A stretch of DNA of 6,866 bases. It comes from Thiopontia sp964344435. Its GTDB lineage: Bacteria > Pseudomonadota > Gammaproteobacteria > GCF-002020875. The notes beneath the pieces were generated by a model. It made no database searches. It saw only the letters and a list, made by a program, of their open reading frames with translations, and had not been told where the DNA came from. The DNA lies in NCBI GenBank assembly GCA_964344435.1, contig CAYFNH010000108.1:1-6866 (forward strand). The letters are read 5' to 3'. Numbering within the stretch: position 1 is the first letter of the stretch; every line of letters starts with the position of its first letter. Below, one piece after another: positions 5,761 to 6,866 of the stretch. The translations under genes were made by a program, and so were the position numbers.

Positions 5761-6635
5761 AAACACTCATTCAAACCATCACTGACAGGCTCTTTCTACT
5801 GCCACTGGCTCTGCTGCCCCACCACGCACTCTCTCGTGTGGTTCATGCGGCTGCACGCTCCACCAACCCCCTGCTCTCGCAAACACTGATCCGTACCCTC
5901 TGCGACAGTTACAACATCGACCTCTCGCTGGCCGCTGAACCGGATCTCAAGCAGTATCCCAGCTTCAACCACTTCTTTACCCGCGCACTGAAAGCGGAAG
6001 CACGTCCTATTGCAGCAGATGAAGGGGTTTTAGTCAGTCCAGTTGATGGCGCCATCAGCCAGTGTGGCCCAATTGATGGCCACTCGATTTTTCAGGCCAA
6101 AGGGCATCAGTTTGACCTGACCACTCTGCTGGGCGGCCTGGAGGGCCGTTCCCGTCCTTTCATCAACGGTAGCTTCGCCACCATCTACCTCTCCCCTCGT
6201 GACTACCACCGCATCCACATGCCCGTGGAAGGTACACTGCGCGAGATGGTCTATATCCCGGGTCGCCTCTATCCAGTCAACAACCCATCAACCCGCACGG
6301 TGCCAGGGTTGTTTGCCCGCAATGAACGGGTTGCTGCCATCTTTGATACCCCAGCTGGACCGATGGCGATGGTGCTGGTTGGAGCACTCTTTGTCGGCAG
6401 TATCGAGACAGTCTGGGCTGGGGAGATCACCCCACCCAATGGAAATTTTGTACAGAGCTGGCGTTATGATGGAGAAGGTGCCCCAACCCTGAAACAGGGG
6501 GAAGAGATGGGACGCTTCAATATGGGATCCACCGTTGTCCTGCTGTTTGGTGCCGATGCAGTGGCACTGGCAAAGGAGATCCAACCGGCAATACCATTGA
6601 AGATGGGTGAGTCCATCGGCCAACTCAACAGCTGA
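5757..6635 (+). CDS. psd: Phosphatidylserine decarboxylase proenzyme
   Basis: Converts phosphatidylserine to phosphatidylethanolamine, the main zwitterionic membrane lipid of gammaproteobacteria, at the inner membrane. The 292 residues match the family-typical length. The self-cleavage site is MGST at 256-259: cleavage before Ser258 gives a long beta chain and a short alpha chain whose Ser258 becomes the pyruvoyl group. The E. coli motif is LGST, so the first position varies here. The processing triad corresponds to Asp97 (SPVDGAI), His154 (DYHRIHMP) and Ser258. The N-terminal 35 residues contain the amphipathic and hydrophobic helix (LFLLPLALLPHHALSRVVHAA) that attaches such enzymes to the membrane. 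The start ATG overlaps the mltD stop as ATGA with only a weak ribosome site, so translational coupling to mltD is likely. Downstream it converges with the partial gene at 6660 after 24 bases. Confidence 0.97.
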   Translation: MKTLIQTITDRLFLLPLALLPHHALSRVVHAAARSTNPLLSQTLIRTLCDSYNIDLSLAAEPDLKQYPSFNHFFTRALKAEARPIAADEGVLVSPVDGAISQCGPIDGHSIFQAKGHQFDLTTLLGGLEGRSRPFINGSFATIYLSPRDYHRIHMPVEGTLREMVYIPGRLYPVNNPSTRTVPGLFARNERVAAIFDTPAGPMAMVLVGALFVGSIETVWAGEITPPNGNFVQSWRYDGEGAPTLKQGEEMGRFNMGSTVVLLFGADAVALAKEIQPAIPLKMGESIGQLNS

Positions 6636-6659
6636 GCAGATCCACTCTTCTCTACCCCG

Positions 6660-6866
6660 CTATACCTGGGTATCAGTCACTGCCGCAGGCAGCTCCACGG
6701 CCTCTTCAACGGACTCCTTGCCACGCTGACGGTCAAAACAGATCCCCTCTGGTGAGCAGAGATAACGCTCTTCCTTGGCTGCCTGTCGTTCTGCTTCTTC
6801 GGCGGCAGCTGCAGCATCAGAAGAAAAGAGCAGATCATCCAGTGCATGCAGTTCCTTGGAGAAACC
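6660..6866 (-). CDS. Partial unknown protein, C-terminal 68 residues
   Basis: An open frame enters from the right edge on the minus strand and ends at TAG (6662-6660), giving the last 68 residues of a protein whose start is outside the window. Seen: KELHALDDLLF, then an Ala/Glu-rich, probably helical or coiled-coil stretch (about 18-33 of the visible part), then YLCSPEGICFDRQRG with two cysteines spaced CX5C, and an acidic tail ending TDTQV. I do not recognise the family. The frame is open to the edge, its amino acid use is plausible, and it is oriented convergently with psd, so it is probably real. Two short inverted repeats (CTGCC/GGCAG near 6679-6691 and ATACC/GGTAT near 6662-6673) lie inside its end and lack T-runs, so I do not call a terminator. 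Confidence 0.6.
   Translation of the reverse strand, partial: GFSKELHALDDLLFSSDAAAAAEEAERQAAKEERYLCSPEGICFDRQRGKESVEEAVELPAAVTDTQV

Noticed and set aside
6662..6691. Two short inverted repeats after psd as a terminator
   Set aside because: The arms are only five bases, no T-run follows on either strand, and both lie inside the open frame of the converging partial gene.
1..6866. Mobile element, prophage, defence system, CRISPR array or RNA gene
   Set aside because: No transposase or integrase motifs, terminal repeats, repeat-spacer pattern, tRNA-like cloverleaf or rRNA sequence was seen. The genes are mostly housekeeping.

Overview
The window looks like chromosomal DNA of a free-living or symbiotic gammaproteobacterium. 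The evidence is a hexameric-type (type II) citrate synthase very close to enterobacterial GltA, the dnaQ-rnhA-YafS-like methyltransferase block next to mltD (an arrangement also found in Escherichia and Pseudomonas), and a gammaproteobacterial-style phosphatidylserine decarboxylase. By eye the base composition is moderate to moderately high GC. The order cannot be fixed from this sequence. There are no tRNA or rRNA genes, transposons, CRISPR arrays or phage genes. The content is mostly housekeeping, and I do not see a convincing new multi-gene system. The unexplained parts are small: a mini-membrane protein, a leader hairpin, an unusual promoter and start, and two unrecognised proteins.

Layout from left to right. 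(1) Positions 13-1482, minus strand: gltA, followed 39 bases downstream by an unannotatable 42-residue single-helix membrane protein. The gltA leader holds a 13-bp hairpin whose loop exposes a perfect but apparently unused Shine-Dalgarno sequence. (2) Positions 1642-2235, plus strand, divergent from gltA: an unknown four-helix membrane protein. (3) Positions 2332-4149, minus strand: methyltransferase, rnhA and dnaQ, transcribed in that order and tightly packed (22-base gap, then a 4-base ATGA overlap). This looks like an operon for RNA primer removal and replication proofreading. (4) Positions 4216-6635, plus strand, divergent from the methyltransferase: mltD then psd, joined by another ATGA overlap. 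A perfect TATAAT box lies only nine bases before the mltD start codon. (5) Positions 6660-6866, minus strand: the C-terminal end of an unrecognised Ala/Glu-rich protein that converges on psd.

How the genes fit together. GltA feeds the citric acid cycle. RNase HI and the epsilon proofreading subunit serve DNA replication. MltD cleaves and binds peptidoglycan, and Psd makes phosphatidylethanolamine, so the mltD-psd pair is an envelope-maintenance unit. In the well-known gammaproteobacterial arrangement gloB (glyoxalase II) lies between mltD and the methyltransferase. Here it is absent and only a short divergent promoter region remains.
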